Below are positions 7,122 through 15,676 of a DNA stretch of 64,000 nucleotides, one piece after another; position 1 is the first letter of the stretch; every line of letters begins with the position of its first letter. The position numbers were made by a program, and so were the translations under genes. This stretch comes from Bacteroidales bacterium (lineage in GTDB: Bacteria; Bacteroidota; Bacteroidia; Bacteroidales; Paludibacteraceae). Where the stretch lies: the NCBI GenBank assembly GCA_015061165.1, contig SUXC01000004.1:1-64000 (forward strand), written 5' to 3'. The notes below the pieces were generated by a model. The model had not been told where the DNA came from. It ran no database searches and saw only the letters and a list, made by a program, of their open reading frames with translations.

Positions 7122-7699
7122 ATTTATAGCAATGTTTTTTGGATTATATCTTTATTTCCTCATAAGTTACCCGCAAATTTCGGGACCTGAAGAGTGCGAC
7201 GGAACGCACTCCGAGTGAAGCACCCGAAGTGTCCCCACTCTGAGGAATCAGCGCAAGCATAGAACAGAACAAGCATATCTATAGGAGATTTGTGGGCTTT
7301 CGGTGGCGCTTATGTTTCAAATATTTGTGTCTCTATAATAATGCTGCAAAAAGTAGCGGCAAATGTAAGTTTTGCTGCCGCCGATTTGTGTTTAATGGCT
7401 CGTGAAGAACGATGAATACTGATAAAAATATTTTTTTCACTTGCCGCTAGTTCTGCAGCTGATTTTGTGTGCTTCTATTTATTATAGGGGTGCTGAATAC
7501 TCAGCGTTTTAGTGTTTTTGTGCTGAAGATTGAAGAATTTGGAGAGTACAATGGTATGTACAACACGCAGAATCGTCTGTATTACAAGAACTTCCACATA
7601 AGTGCATTTTTTTGAAAAAAGTTTGTGAGTGCTGAAGATTGTGTCGAAAGTGAAGTAACAAGAAATCCTTGCAAATGCGATTCTCAACCTACTCATTAC
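7122..7699. other. Intergenic region with repeat copy B and no convincing gene
   Basis: This 578-bp stretch separates the btuG promoter from the defence island. It contains the hairpin repeat copy B. A 73-codon minus-strand frame at 7475-7696 lacks family features and has odd composition, so I do not call it a gene. The base composition becomes AT-rich from here on. Confidence 0.6.
7185..7264 (-). repeat. Hairpin-bearing intergenic repeat, copy B
   Basis: The partner of the repeat at 5-80, in opposite orientation. Its hairpin (7192-7211) is GAGTGCG-TTCCGT-CGCACTC on the minus strand. The flanking words CCTCAGAGTGGGGAC and CACTTCGGG match copy A. It marks the left edge of the defence island. 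Confidence 0.6.
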
Positions 7700-10600
7700 C
7701 TATTTTGTTTTGCCTGCAGATAGCTCTTCATTGTTCAATTCGTTGATGGGTTCTTCAATGTTTTGACTCATGTCTTCCTTGGAATCTATTCGGAATCTAT
7801 ATATTCCTGCCTCTTCATCAAATTCAAACCAATCTTCTATATCTATGCTGTCTTCGTCATCTTCATGTAAACATGTTGATTGTTGGTGATAAATGCTAAA
7901 ATTACCGCTAACTTTAAAATCTTCATTCAGATAATATAACCCGCTGATTTCTAATGGATATAAATCTTTTTGGTTATAATCTCCAATAATTTGTTTTTCG
8001 CCTAATAGCGTCCAAACAATTTGTAATTGATTGTTTTGTAAGAATTCTATAAAAGCATCCTTTTTTATCAGTAAACTATAAAATGAATTATTATTTACAG
8101 ATGGGTCAAAACATACTATTTGATTATTTTTGTCAAGGAAGACTCCTTCTATATCCGATTCTTGTAAATGCATATTATCATATATAAATTTTGAAGGTAT
8201 ATTAATATTAAATGCACTCTCTTTTGATTGGTCGAATTCTTCTTCCCAAAAATATCCTTTTGTTGTCAGAATGATGTCTGCCACATGGGACTTTGTAGCA
8301 TCATCATGAATTGGACAAATATCAGAATCGTCTGCATAACGTTTGTCAAATTCATTATAAATAGGAGACCAATAATATTCTCTTCTATATAACTCATACC
8401 AATTAGATTTTTCAGGCATCCATCTACCACTAAAATTCTTATTTTTTCCCCATGATATAAATTTTTGATAATCCTCATTTTTTATTAAATAACTTCGAAT
8501 TTGATACCACACCTGTTTTTTTGGACAGTTGTATTCTTCTTCTCCAAGATATTTTTCTTCTCTCCATTCAGGATAATATTCTAAAGCCAACCATGCTTCA
8601 CCATTTTTATCAATTAACTCAATTAATCCTTCGGGAGATGGTAAGTCATTTTTTTGTGTAATCCAAATTTCATTATTTGCATCCATATCAATGTTGGGAG
8701 TCATTTCCCACCAATATTGTTTATGTGGTATTCTAAAATCACCCGTATTACGAATGAGGATTGTTGGATCAATATCTCGCACATATGGATTCCAAGGACC
8801 ATTATAAGATTCTATTTCTTCAGAATATGAACTTTCATGTTTAATACAATTATCAGTTACACGTGCTAATAGTTCGTAAAAGGCAATCCATTGATATTTT
8901 TTACCGATTCTCTCATTTCGTATGCCATTACTATACCACGAAGAAGATTCTACCATGTTATCAAATTCCCCATGTATATCTTTGTTATAGCCGTACTTCT
9001 CAAATATCAGTTTTACTGCGTAGTTGCTTAATCCATTATAATCTACTTCAAAACAACTTAAGCCCGCTTGAAACACATAACGACCAAAATTACCATATCC
9101 ACTAACTCCTCTACCATATTCTGTGGTCATAGAATGCAGTATTCTATTTTGACTAAAATGATATTTTTTATAATTAGTATCTTTATAATTTAGTTTGTAG
9201 GCAGCATCAATATCTTCGTTAGATGGGAATTCATTTGGTAATGTGCTATGATAAGGTGGACGTACTTCTTTTATAGGGAAGAAAAAGGAACAGCCCATAT
9301 AAGATGCATATTCGATGACTCCACGAGCATAATCTCTTAACAATATATGTGGATATATTTCTTCTTTATCTTTAAATATAGTTTCATATACATAATTACC
9401 TAGGTCTGTTAGTTGCTGATTTTCTTTTATTCTTACTGCACAACCATACGCTACAGCATACAAACGTTCAAATATGTAAGGATCATTAACATTTTCAAAA
9501 AGCCGTAATATGTCTAGTAACACATCTGTTCTTTCTTTTAATAAACATATTAATGCCTTCGTGGCACTATCTCGAAGATGTCTATTCGTACTAGATAAAA
9601 ACCACGCCAACGTAATGGCAGTCAATTTTACAGATTCATTGCTTACATGTGATTTATCTTTAATGGACCATGCCCAATTTATAATAGATTTTGTAGGTGA
9701 ATCATACGTCCATTGATTTTTCAGAAATGGAATCCACCAACTATCTCTGTCTGCTAATGAATAGTTATTTAAATGTTGGTGTAGAAAATTTGCATTCAAT
9801 GCATGATTAGGAATTGTTGACAAAGATAGACATATATTCCAAAATTGTTGACATAGCGTCTCTTCTTCTACAATAAGATTTAAATAATCACGAATTGTAT
9901 CAGAAATTTTAGTAATTTGGCGCCATACTAAAGAATCAAGAAAACTTTCCATCATGAAATAGTAATCTCGAACATGCGGTATATATTCAAAAAACTCTTT
10001 CCCAGTTTTTAGAGGAACAAGGATATAAAATGCCTCTATAATTCCTCTATTTCGCAAGCATGTATCAATATCTTGTACATATTTAAAAAGTTCGCTTCCC
10101 TCAATAAATGTACTTTCTATGTTGGATATTTTTTCCAGTAAATGTTTTGCTATTAAATAATCACCCAATAGTTCATATGCAAAATATATGTATTCCGTTC
10201 CATCATAAAGAATATTTTTAATAAATATTCCTTCTGAAATTAATTCATCTAATAACGGATAAGCAATATCGTAGTTTTTACAAATTGAATTTAATTCAGT
10301 GTATGCGGTATCATAATCAACATGTGTCGTATTATTATCAATTATGTAACGAATGATTTTATTAATTGCTTTTTTAACAATATTAAGACTTGAATTGTAA
10401 TATAATCGACTAGCCAAGCGATTTTCAACCCCTGATATATAATTTTCAATTATAGTGTCTAAATGATTTATTTTGCCGAGTTTGTTACAAACCTCTTGTT
10501 GTCCTATGCAATATAATTTTAAAAATAATGGGTTTTGAAATTCTGCTTGCAGAATGGGCATGTCTGGCAATGGTATATGGTATGCTTCAAAATACACCTG

Positions 10601-12052
10601 AATAGCGTCTCCTCTATTTTGACCAAATCCATCATGCCTGTACCGAATAAATCCGTTTACATCTTCTTTCGGGAATAACAAATTAGTATATGAGGAACGA
10701 ACAGATATCGCTAAACCAAGCCATTCATATTTTTTTATCGATGTAATAAAGCCATTGATATATTGCTTCCAAAAGAATTTACCATTTCCTTCATTTGAAG
10801 CGTCTATGAAAAATATAATTCTTTTTTGTTCAGACTCTGCTTTTGCATTTAATGAACCGAAAAATTCCTCTTCAGAACAATCTATTTCACAGATTTTTTT
10901 TATTTGTATCCAAGGATCTTCTTGGGAAATAAAATATTGTCCGAGTAATAATATGGAATTTTCATTGGCCTTATTTACGATATCCGCAAACAAATGCGAT
11001 TTCCCTACTCCAGCATCTCCTTCTAATAACAGAAATGGAGAATTTGCTAATCCACATATTTCACTATTAATAAACTTATTGAATTTATCAATTGATTCAT
11101 GAAGTTCCCTTAAATAATGTATTTCAGAACTGTATTTATGATAGATACGAGATTCATTATGTTCTTTTTGTATCTTTTCTTCTTCGTGTAAATAATGGTC
11201 TGTTATAGTGTCACAACATTTTGTGAATTCTTTCAAGATATTATTGTATTGTTGTACTGGAATTAGTACATTAGCCAATAGCTCATCAACTGAAAATATG
11301 CTTTTTATGTTATCTACTTGTTTAGAAATATTATCCTGATGCTCTGGCAATAGTTTACAGTACTTAAGGACTTTTCCCGCAGCAACTAACAAATCATCTA
11401 AAGCAGAATAGAATACAGAATAAAATTCTTCGTTTCTTAATAAACCATCAAATATTTTTGCAATATCTAATTCTATATTTAATTTTGGTGTATATCGCAC
11501 ACCTAAATCAGCTATTGACTTTTCATTTTTTCTTTTAAACCAATCTGTCGTGAATTCTTGTTTATTAAAAAAGAAATATTTTAAACCACTATTTTCAGGT
11601 TTAGTTAGTCGTTCAATGATGTCAGTAGACCACCAAGGCTCAAAATCAACGGACATTCCTTTTGCCGTTGCCCATCTTTGCCATTTTTCTACTTGATTGT
11701 TCCATTTATCACGCATTGATTGTTGTTGCAATATTCTTGCATCTGGAGGATCAATAGGTAATGCGATAATGTATTTAGAAAGATTAGAATGCGTGTTTAA
11801 CGCTGTACTTACAGACTTATCAATTTGTTTCCATTGAACATCTGTCAATGATGATGTGAAAAACTTTGCTTGCCATGCAATTTCTTGGTTATCCTTTAAT
11901 ACCCAATAACACTCTACACCACCATCAGGTTTGCCATTACGATAAAAATTTTTCTTTGAACTAATGGATTCTTTCTTTGCTAGTTGACAAACTAATTCTT
12001 CGAAACCATCGTTTTGAGAATTATTCAATGTACGTATATCGGTCCAATTCAT
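7700..12052 (-). CDS. Avs-like STAND ATPase with N-terminal nuclease-like domain (anti-phage)
   Basis: A 1450-residue protein built like AVAST (Avs) anti-phage sensors: effector, STAND/NACHT-type ATPase, long repeat-like C-terminus. Residues 1-160 resemble Mrr/Cap4-type PD-(D/E)xK nucleases, with E19, D43-G-G-x-E47 and Q61-A-K63. Walker A is GDAGVGKS (345-352) and a Walker-B-like RIIFFIDAS lies at 411-419. The remaining 900 or so residues carry no motif I recognise and would be the sensor. Avs proteins recognise phage terminase or portal proteins and then degrade DNA; which Avs type this is cannot be told here. The gene is AT-rich compared with its neighbours and sits beside other defence genes, which suggests horizontal transfer. 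It ends at the left island edge. Confidence 0.75.
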   Translation of the reverse strand: MNWTDIRTLNNSQNDGFEELVCQLAKKESISSKKNFYRNGKPDGGVECYWVLKDNQEIAWQAKFFTSSLTDVQWKQIDKSVSTALNTHSNLSKYIIALPIDPPDARILQQQSMRDKWNNQVEKWQRWATAKGMSVDFEPWWSTDIIERLTKPENSGLKYFFFNKQEFTTDWFKRKNEKSIADLGVRYTPKLNIELDIAKIFDGLLRNEEFYSVFYSALDDLLVAAGKVLKYCKLLPEHQDNISKQVDNIKSIFSVDELLANVLIPVQQYNNILKEFTKCCDTITDHYLHEEEKIQKEHNESRIYHKYSSEIHYLRELHESIDKFNKFINSEICGLANSPFLLLEGDAGVGKSHLFADIVNKANENSILLLGQYFISQEDPWIQIKKICEIDCSEEEFFGSLNAKAESEQKRIIFFIDASNEGNGKFFWKQYINGFITSIKKYEWLGLAISVRSSYTNLLFPKEDVNGFIRYRHDGFGQNRGDAIQVYFEAYHIPLPDMPILQAEFQNPLFLKLYCIGQQEVCNKLGKINHLDTIIENYISGVENRLASRLYYNSSLNIVKKAINKIIRYIIDNNTTHVDYDTAYTELNSICKNYDIAYPLLDELISEGIFIKNILYDGTEYIYFAYELLGDYLIAKHLLEKISNIESTFIEGSELFKYVQDIDTCLRNRGIIEAFYILVPLKTGKEFFEYIPHVRDYYFMMESFLDSLVWRQITKISDTIRDYLNLIVEEETLCQQFWNICLSLSTIPNHALNANFLHQHLNNYSLADRDSWWIPFLKNQWTYDSPTKSIINWAWSIKDKSHVSNESVKLTAITLAWFLSSTNRHLRDSATKALICLLKERTDVLLDILRLFENVNDPYIFERLYAVAYGCAVRIKENQQLTDLGNYVYETIFKDKEEIYPHILLRDYARGVIEYASYMGCSFFFPIKEVRPPYHSTLPNEFPSNEDIDAAYKLNYKDTNYKKYHFSQNRILHSMTTEYGRGVSGYGNFGRYVFQAGLSCFEVDYNGLSNYAVKLIFEKYGYNKDIHGEFDNMVESSSWYSNGIRNERIGKKYQWIAFYELLARVTDNCIKHESSYSEEIESYNGPWNPYVRDIDPTILIRNTGDFRIPHKQYWWEMTPNIDMDANNEIWITQKNDLPSPEGLIELIDKNGEAWLALEYYPEWREEKYLGEEEYNCPKKQVWYQIRSYLIKNEDYQKFISWGKNKNFSGRWMPEKSNWYELYRREYYWSPIYNEFDKRYADDSDICPIHDDATKSHVADIILTTKGYFWEEEFDQSKESAFNINIPSKFIYDNMHLQESDIEGVFLDKNNQIVCFDPSVNNNSFYSLLIKKDAFIEFLQNNQLQIVWTLLGEKQIIGDYNQKDLYPLEISGLYYLNEDFKVSGNFSIYHQQSTCLHEDDEDSIDIEDWFEFDEEAGIYRFRIDSKEDMSQNIEEPINELNNEELSAGKTK

Positions 12053-12210
12053 GATTTATATGTGTTAATTTTTACTATCTACTGCATTGTTTATAAGTTT
12101 AAAGGAGATGGCAATTATGCGAAGATAGTGCTTGATATTATCGAAGGCAAAGGCGTGACCTTTGTGGTCTTTGGTTTATTTCGTATAAATGCGATGCAGT
12201 TCTATTATAT

Positions 12211-12423
12211 TTATTTTACTCCTACAAAATCACTCAATGGGCGAATCTTTGCCACATTAGTATATGCGCGCTTTTGGAGTTGGATTTCTTGGTCGTAAGG
12301 TATAGTTTTACTTGAGTCAAAACGCAGTACAGCATAATATGGTGCATTTTCTGCAGAAAAGCCCAATGCTTGCAAATTCTCTGCTGTCCAAATTTGGAAT
12401 CCCTTTTTGGTCAGTTTAAATAT
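12211..12423 (-). pseudogene. C-terminal gene fragment without a start codon
   Basis: An open minus-strand frame of about 70 codons that reads like real protein (KKGFQIWTAENLQALGFSAE ... KIRPLSDFVGVK) and ends in TAA at 12211-12213. The frame is open from 12444, overlapping the end of the DUF1016 gene, but holds no ATG; the only start-like codons are CTG at 12414 and ATA at 12423. It is best read as the tail of a lost gene. I do not recognise the family. The rest of the 12053-12425 gap shows no other gene. Confidence 0.5.
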
Positions 12424-12425
12424 GA

Positions 12426-13469
12426 TTAGTCTTCTTTTTCCTTGTTATCAACACGAAGACGAGCAGTTGATATCTGCTTTCGGAGCTGCTCTTGTAATAA
12501 TTCTTTTGGCGGTAATTCTGTATAGTATTGCGCTACTTTGATACCAGAATCTTCTAACTGAAGCAGTTCTATCTGTTCATTACTACCTTCTGCACAAAGT
12601 AATAAACCCAGGGGAGACTCTTCTCCTTCGTTTCGTTCATGTTTGTCTAAGTAACGCAAATATAGTTCCATTTGCCCCTTGTAAGCAGGTTTGAAGCGTG
12701 TTCGCTTAAGGTCTATCGCTATGAGGCGACGTAATTTGCGGTGATAGAATAATAAGTCTAGTCGAAAATCTTCTCCGTCTATAATCATTCGTTTTTGTCG
12801 TTCAACAAAAGTAAATCCACTACCTAACTCCATTAAGAATTGCTGAATGCCATTAAGTAACATGTCTTCTAAATCTCGCTCTTGATAAAATCCCGTCAGA
12901 CCTGTAAAATCAAGAAAGTAAGGGTTCTTGAAGACTAAATCAGGTGACAATCTATTGTCATCTCGGAGGGTAGACAATTCGGCACGGATAAAGTCTTCTG
13001 GTTTGCGGCTGATAATGGTACGTTCGAATAGCATGCTATCTATTTCTTTTCGCAGTCGCTTTACACTCCAATGTTCGCTTGCTGCCATAGTAACATAAAA
13101 CTCGCGTGCTAAGTTATCTTTGAGCGGCAAGACTTCCATAAAATGACTCCAATACAATTTGGTCGATAGTGTCGACACTATTTCTACTTTTGGGAATGCT
13201 TGTGAGAATTGTATCATTCTACGCAAATTGCGATCAGTAAAGTCTTTTCCGTATAATTCAGTCAATTTGGTCGACAGCGTCGACACAATTTGCTGCCCAT
13301 ATGCGGCTCGCTGTCCATCAAGAACATAAGTGTGAATAGTATCTCCTATATGCCAATACATCATAGTCATAGTATTACTGACTGAAACCGCTACTTGCTG
13401 GCGAGCTTTGTCAATGATGCTGCATAGATTGTCTAAAAGAATTTTGTCTATTTTAATAATCTCATTCAT
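12426..13469 (-). CDS. DUF1016 / YhcG family PD-(D/E)xK nuclease, copy 1
   Basis: A 347-residue protein of the YhcG family: an N-terminal DUF1016 helical domain and a C-terminal PD-(D/E)xK-type nuclease domain (RLDLLFYH, then IAIDLK). Members are often found in defence islands next to restriction genes; their exact role is not settled. It is the last gene of a run that starts with the Dam-like gene and DpnI, 15 bp after the 111-residue gene. An internal peptide, IVSTLSTKL, occurs twice about 36 residues apart, the second time just before the family motif WSH. At the DNA level both copies are palindromic (around 13165-13180 and 13270-13285). The second DUF1016 gene at 56 kb shows the same arrangement with a different peptide. 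Confidence 0.88.
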   Translation of the reverse strand: MNEIIKIDKILLDNLCSIIDKARQQVAVSVSNTMTMMYWHIGDTIHTYVLDGQRAAYGQQIVSTLSTKLTELYGKDFTDRNLRRMIQFSQAFPKVEIVSTLSTKLYWSHFMEVLPLKDNLAREFYVTMAASEHWSVKRLRKEIDSMLFERTIISRKPEDFIRAELSTLRDDNRLSPDLVFKNPYFLDFTGLTGFYQERDLEDMLLNGIQQFLMELGSGFTFVERQKRMIIDGEDFRLDLLFYHRKLRRLIAIDLKRTRFKPAYKGQMELYLRYLDKHERNEGEESPLGLLLCAEGSNEQIELLQLEDSGIKVAQYYTELPPKELLQEQLRKQISTARLRVDNKEKED

Positions 13470-13484
13470 GATAGTAAACTCTAT

Positions 13485-13820
13485 TTAATTACAAGCTTCT
13501 TTCAAACGAAGAAGTGTGTGGTAAATATGGTCGCTTGGCTCTTCTGATTCATAAAAATGTCGATGTTCATCCACGAAAATATATTGAACGATAGTACGAA
13601 TATCTTCTTTAGTCTCATCATTTAATAGTTGTTTACAAATAATTTCTTCAATGTCAAACCCACTTTCTTGAATCCATGGACATCTCTGCAAAAGATTTAC
13701 TTTAGCTTCTTTTGCAGTTTCTCCATATGCTCTACCTAAGACCTGGCAATTTTCAATTTCCATATCCTCTTTTGGTGGATATGTATATCCTTCTGTTGTA
13801 TAAAAAATATATTCGTTCAT
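13485..13820 (-). CDS. Small protein of unknown function in the DpnI operon
   Basis: A 111-residue soluble acidic protein with no signal peptide or membrane segment. I do not recognise a family. The segment CQVLGRAYGETAKEAKVNLL resembles small proteins that accompany restriction genes in Bacteroidetes, but this is only an impression. Its ATG overlaps the dpnI stop by one base (TAATG), so it is probably co-translated with DpnI. The pneumococcal DpnI cassette also carries a small second gene (dpnD), but I see no clear similarity to it. Confidence 0.65.
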   Translation of the reverse strand: MNEYIFYTTEGYTYPPKEDMEIENCQVLGRAYGETAKEAKVNLLQRCPWIQESGFDIEEIICKQLLNDETKEDIRTIVQYIFVDEHRHFYESEEPSDHIYHTLLRLKEACN

Positions 13821-14590
13821 TATTTTATTTTTTTATAATGTCCTCTTTTCGTAAATTCTACAAATCCTTTATCGCGTAACAATTGTAATTGCTGCCTAAT
13901 TTTAGGTTGTACAAAATTATTCTCAGGATGTTTGAGTTGCAAAAAATTAGTAAACGAATACATCTCATCTAAAGTAAATTCATTACCTAATTTATCAACA
14001 CATTGTAACACATCGATTAACCAACCGCGACTTTCGAGAGAGTCCGTTTTTAATGCTTTTATCTTTTTATAAGAATCTAAAACAATATTATGGTCAATTT
14101 CTTTGGAATCTTGCACTATAAAAATTTTTCCATATTGAGGAATAGAAGTTAGATTTATGTTGCAACCTGTCCAACCAGCACGACGTGCATTCTCTGATAG
14201 AGGTTTGCGTTTTTCAATGATAGAAGGCACGAAAAAATGATTAGGAATTAACACTAGATTCCGAACTATATTATTGTAATGCGTCAGAAAAAAGAAATTA
14301 GGATTATTGCATGCAGTTATTCGGTCTATCATTGTATGAAATTCACCATCCACAATTTTATCTCCAATACCTTTTTTTATACGTTCTTTACTCTTTAATT
14401 CGTATTCTGATAGACAATTTTTACAATAAAAATCTGCCACAGGACGATTAGCTTCAAAATGCGTTAGTATAGGCTCACCACAGATAGGACAATACATGTT
14501 TCTACCAAGCCAATCTTCGGTGAGTACACGTGCCTTTTGCGTTGGACTATGATACCCAAAAATTAGTGATGTATTAAATTCAAAATTCAT
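13820..14590 (-). CDS. dpnI: DpnI-type endonuclease (cuts methylated GATC)
   Basis: A 256-residue homologue of DpnI, the type IIM enzyme that cuts G(m6A)TC and leaves unmethylated GATC alone. From the ATG at 14590 the residues align closely with pneumococcal DpnI: SQKARILTEDW there matches TQKARVLTEDW here. The catalytic set D53...E64-x-K66 falls at the same positions (VADFYC, YELKSK). The zinc site C34/C37/C56/C59 is intact, and the C-terminal winged-helix domain that reads methylated DNA is present from about residue 183 (SLESRGWLIDVLQCVDK). An upstream in-frame ATG at 14638 lies inside the methylase gene and adds sequence not seen in DpnI. All active-site residues are kept, so it should be active. 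It would destroy DNA methylated by a working Dam. Confidence 0.93.
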   Translation of the reverse strand: MNFEFNTSLIFGYHSPTQKARVLTEDWLGRNMYCPICGEPILTHFEANRPVADFYCKNCLSEYELKSKERIKKGIGDKIVDGEFHTMIDRITACNNPNFFFLTHYNNIVRNLVLIPNHFFVPSIIEKRKPLSENARRAGWTGCNINLTSIPQYGKIFIVQDSKEIDHNIVLDSYKKIKALKTDSLESRGWLIDVLQCVDKLGNEFTLDEMYSFTNFLQLKHPENNFVQPKIRQQLQLLRDKGFVEFTKRGHYKKIK

Positions 14591-15329
14591 AATCAGGATG
14601 AAGTATAAAATGATGACCAGCGGCTTGTACTTGATCACAAAAATCTTTCAATCGCTTATGCGCCAAATCATTAAATGCTTCTTTGGTGTAGTCACTAAAA
14701 CTACTTGTAGCATTTAGCGGACGATAAGGAGGGTCAAAATAGAAGAATGAATTGCTTTGTGCATGATTGAGAGTTTGAGTATAGTCGCCTGTCAAAATCT
14801 CAACCTTTTGCAGTAGTTCGCAATCTGCAAAGATTGTATTAGGGTCACAAATCATAGGTGTTTCGTAGCGACCAAAAGGAACATTGAAGAAGCCCGATTT
14901 GTTTACTCTGTACAAACCGTTAAAGCAGGTGCGATTGAGAAAAAAGAATAATGTTGTGTTGCGTATTGGGTCAAGTGCTTTCGTGTTGAACTCCGCACGC
15001 ATTAGCATAAAGAACTGCTTTCTGCTATCTTCTGAATGCAATGAGTAGTACTCTTTTTGAATCTCAGCAAGAGAATCAACCAAAAGTTGTGGGGACTGTT
15101 TGACCACTTTATAACATGTAGTCAAATCTTCGTTAATGTCGTTAATGACTGCCGACTGAATGTTGGAGTGTGTCTGCAACATATAGAAGAGCATTGCTCC
15201 TCCGCCTACAAAAGGCTCAATGTAAGTGACATTCTCCCATTGGTCAAAGTCAGCTGGAAGCATTGCTTCGAGTTGGTCAATGAGTTGCGCCGTTCCGCCT
15301 ACCCATTTGACAAATGGTTTCGCTTTCAT
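14580..15329 (-). pseudogene. dam: Dam/DpnM-like adenine methylase, C-terminally truncated
   Basis: A 249-residue relative of Dam and M.DpnII (DpnM), which methylate adenine in GATC. The SAM-binding EPFVGGGAM, the DNA-contacting RVNKSGFFNVPFGRY and the catalytic DPPY (FYFDPPYRPLN) are all present. Two things are wrong. The near-invariant lysine of the GGK motif (KWxGGK in Dam and DpnM) is T here (WVGGTAQL). And the protein stops right after GHHFIL with the foreign tail HPDYEF, lacking about 35-45 C-terminal residues. The dpnI ATG (14590) lies within its last four codons, so no missing part can be recovered in another frame. It heads the operon from a good promoter at 15354. I infer that it is inactive or altered, which would allow DpnI to be kept. 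Confidence 0.85.
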
Positions 15330-15353
15330 TGTTGGTATTTTTTATTGCGGGTG

Positions 15354-15384
15354 CAAAGGTAGTGAATTATTTTGGATTGTGCAA
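15354..15384 (-). promoter_or_regulatory. Promoter of the dam-remnant/dpnI operon
   Basis: Minus strand: -33 TTG (15382-15384), 20-bp spacer, -7 TACCTTTG (15354-15361), 25 bp before the methylase ATG. Confidence 0.7.
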
Positions 15385-15420
15385 GAAAAATCGCATTTTT
15401 GGGGCGATTTTTTGTTTGGA

Positions 15421-15506
15421 GGATAGGCAACTATTTTAGGAATGTAGTCAACCGTTTTAGGAAAGGAGTCAACTTTTTTTAGGAATTAAGACAACCTTAT
15501 TTGGAA
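15421..15506. repeat. Tandem repeat, four units of 21-22 bp
   Basis: Four degenerate units share the pattern GTCAAC-NN-TTTTAGGAA (15421-15442, 15443-15463, 15464-15485, 15486-15506). They lie between the defence operon promoter and the BtuB-like gene, in an otherwise empty stretch (15385-15676). Just after them, CAATCTTAAGAAA plus GCACTTTTT occurs at 15508 and again at 15623. Confidence 0.7.
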
Positions 15507-15676
15507 GCAATCTTAAGAAACAGCACTTTTTGTGGGCAGGGAGTTGATGCGGAGTTCTCTCGGTCTTCTCTCGGTCGTCGGTCGGTAAAATAGGGGAAGG
15601 TATAAGAGAAGGAAAAGAGATGTCAATCTTAAGAAAACGCACTTTTTTGACTTTGGGGTCTTATCGCACCACAGTG

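Noticed and set aside
7475..7696. 73-codon minus-strand frame after the Avs-like gene
   Set aside because: It starts and ends without gene-like signals, its residues are dominated by low-complexity and hydrophobic runs, and no family pattern is visible.
13820..14590. DpnII/MboI-type nuclease for unmethylated GATC
   Set aside because: The zinc site, catalytic spacing and C-terminal winged helix match DpnI, not DpnII.
14580..14600. Simple frameshift as the cause of the short Dam protein
   Set aside because: The bases after GHHFIL run directly into the dpnI start. No room is left for the missing C-terminus in any frame, so it is a deletion or junction and not a frameshift.
14591..14638. Upstream ATG for dpnI
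   Set aside because: The extra 16 residues overlap the methylase gene and have no match in DpnI, whereas the ATG at 14590 gives a protein of DpnI length with catalytic residues at DpnI positions.
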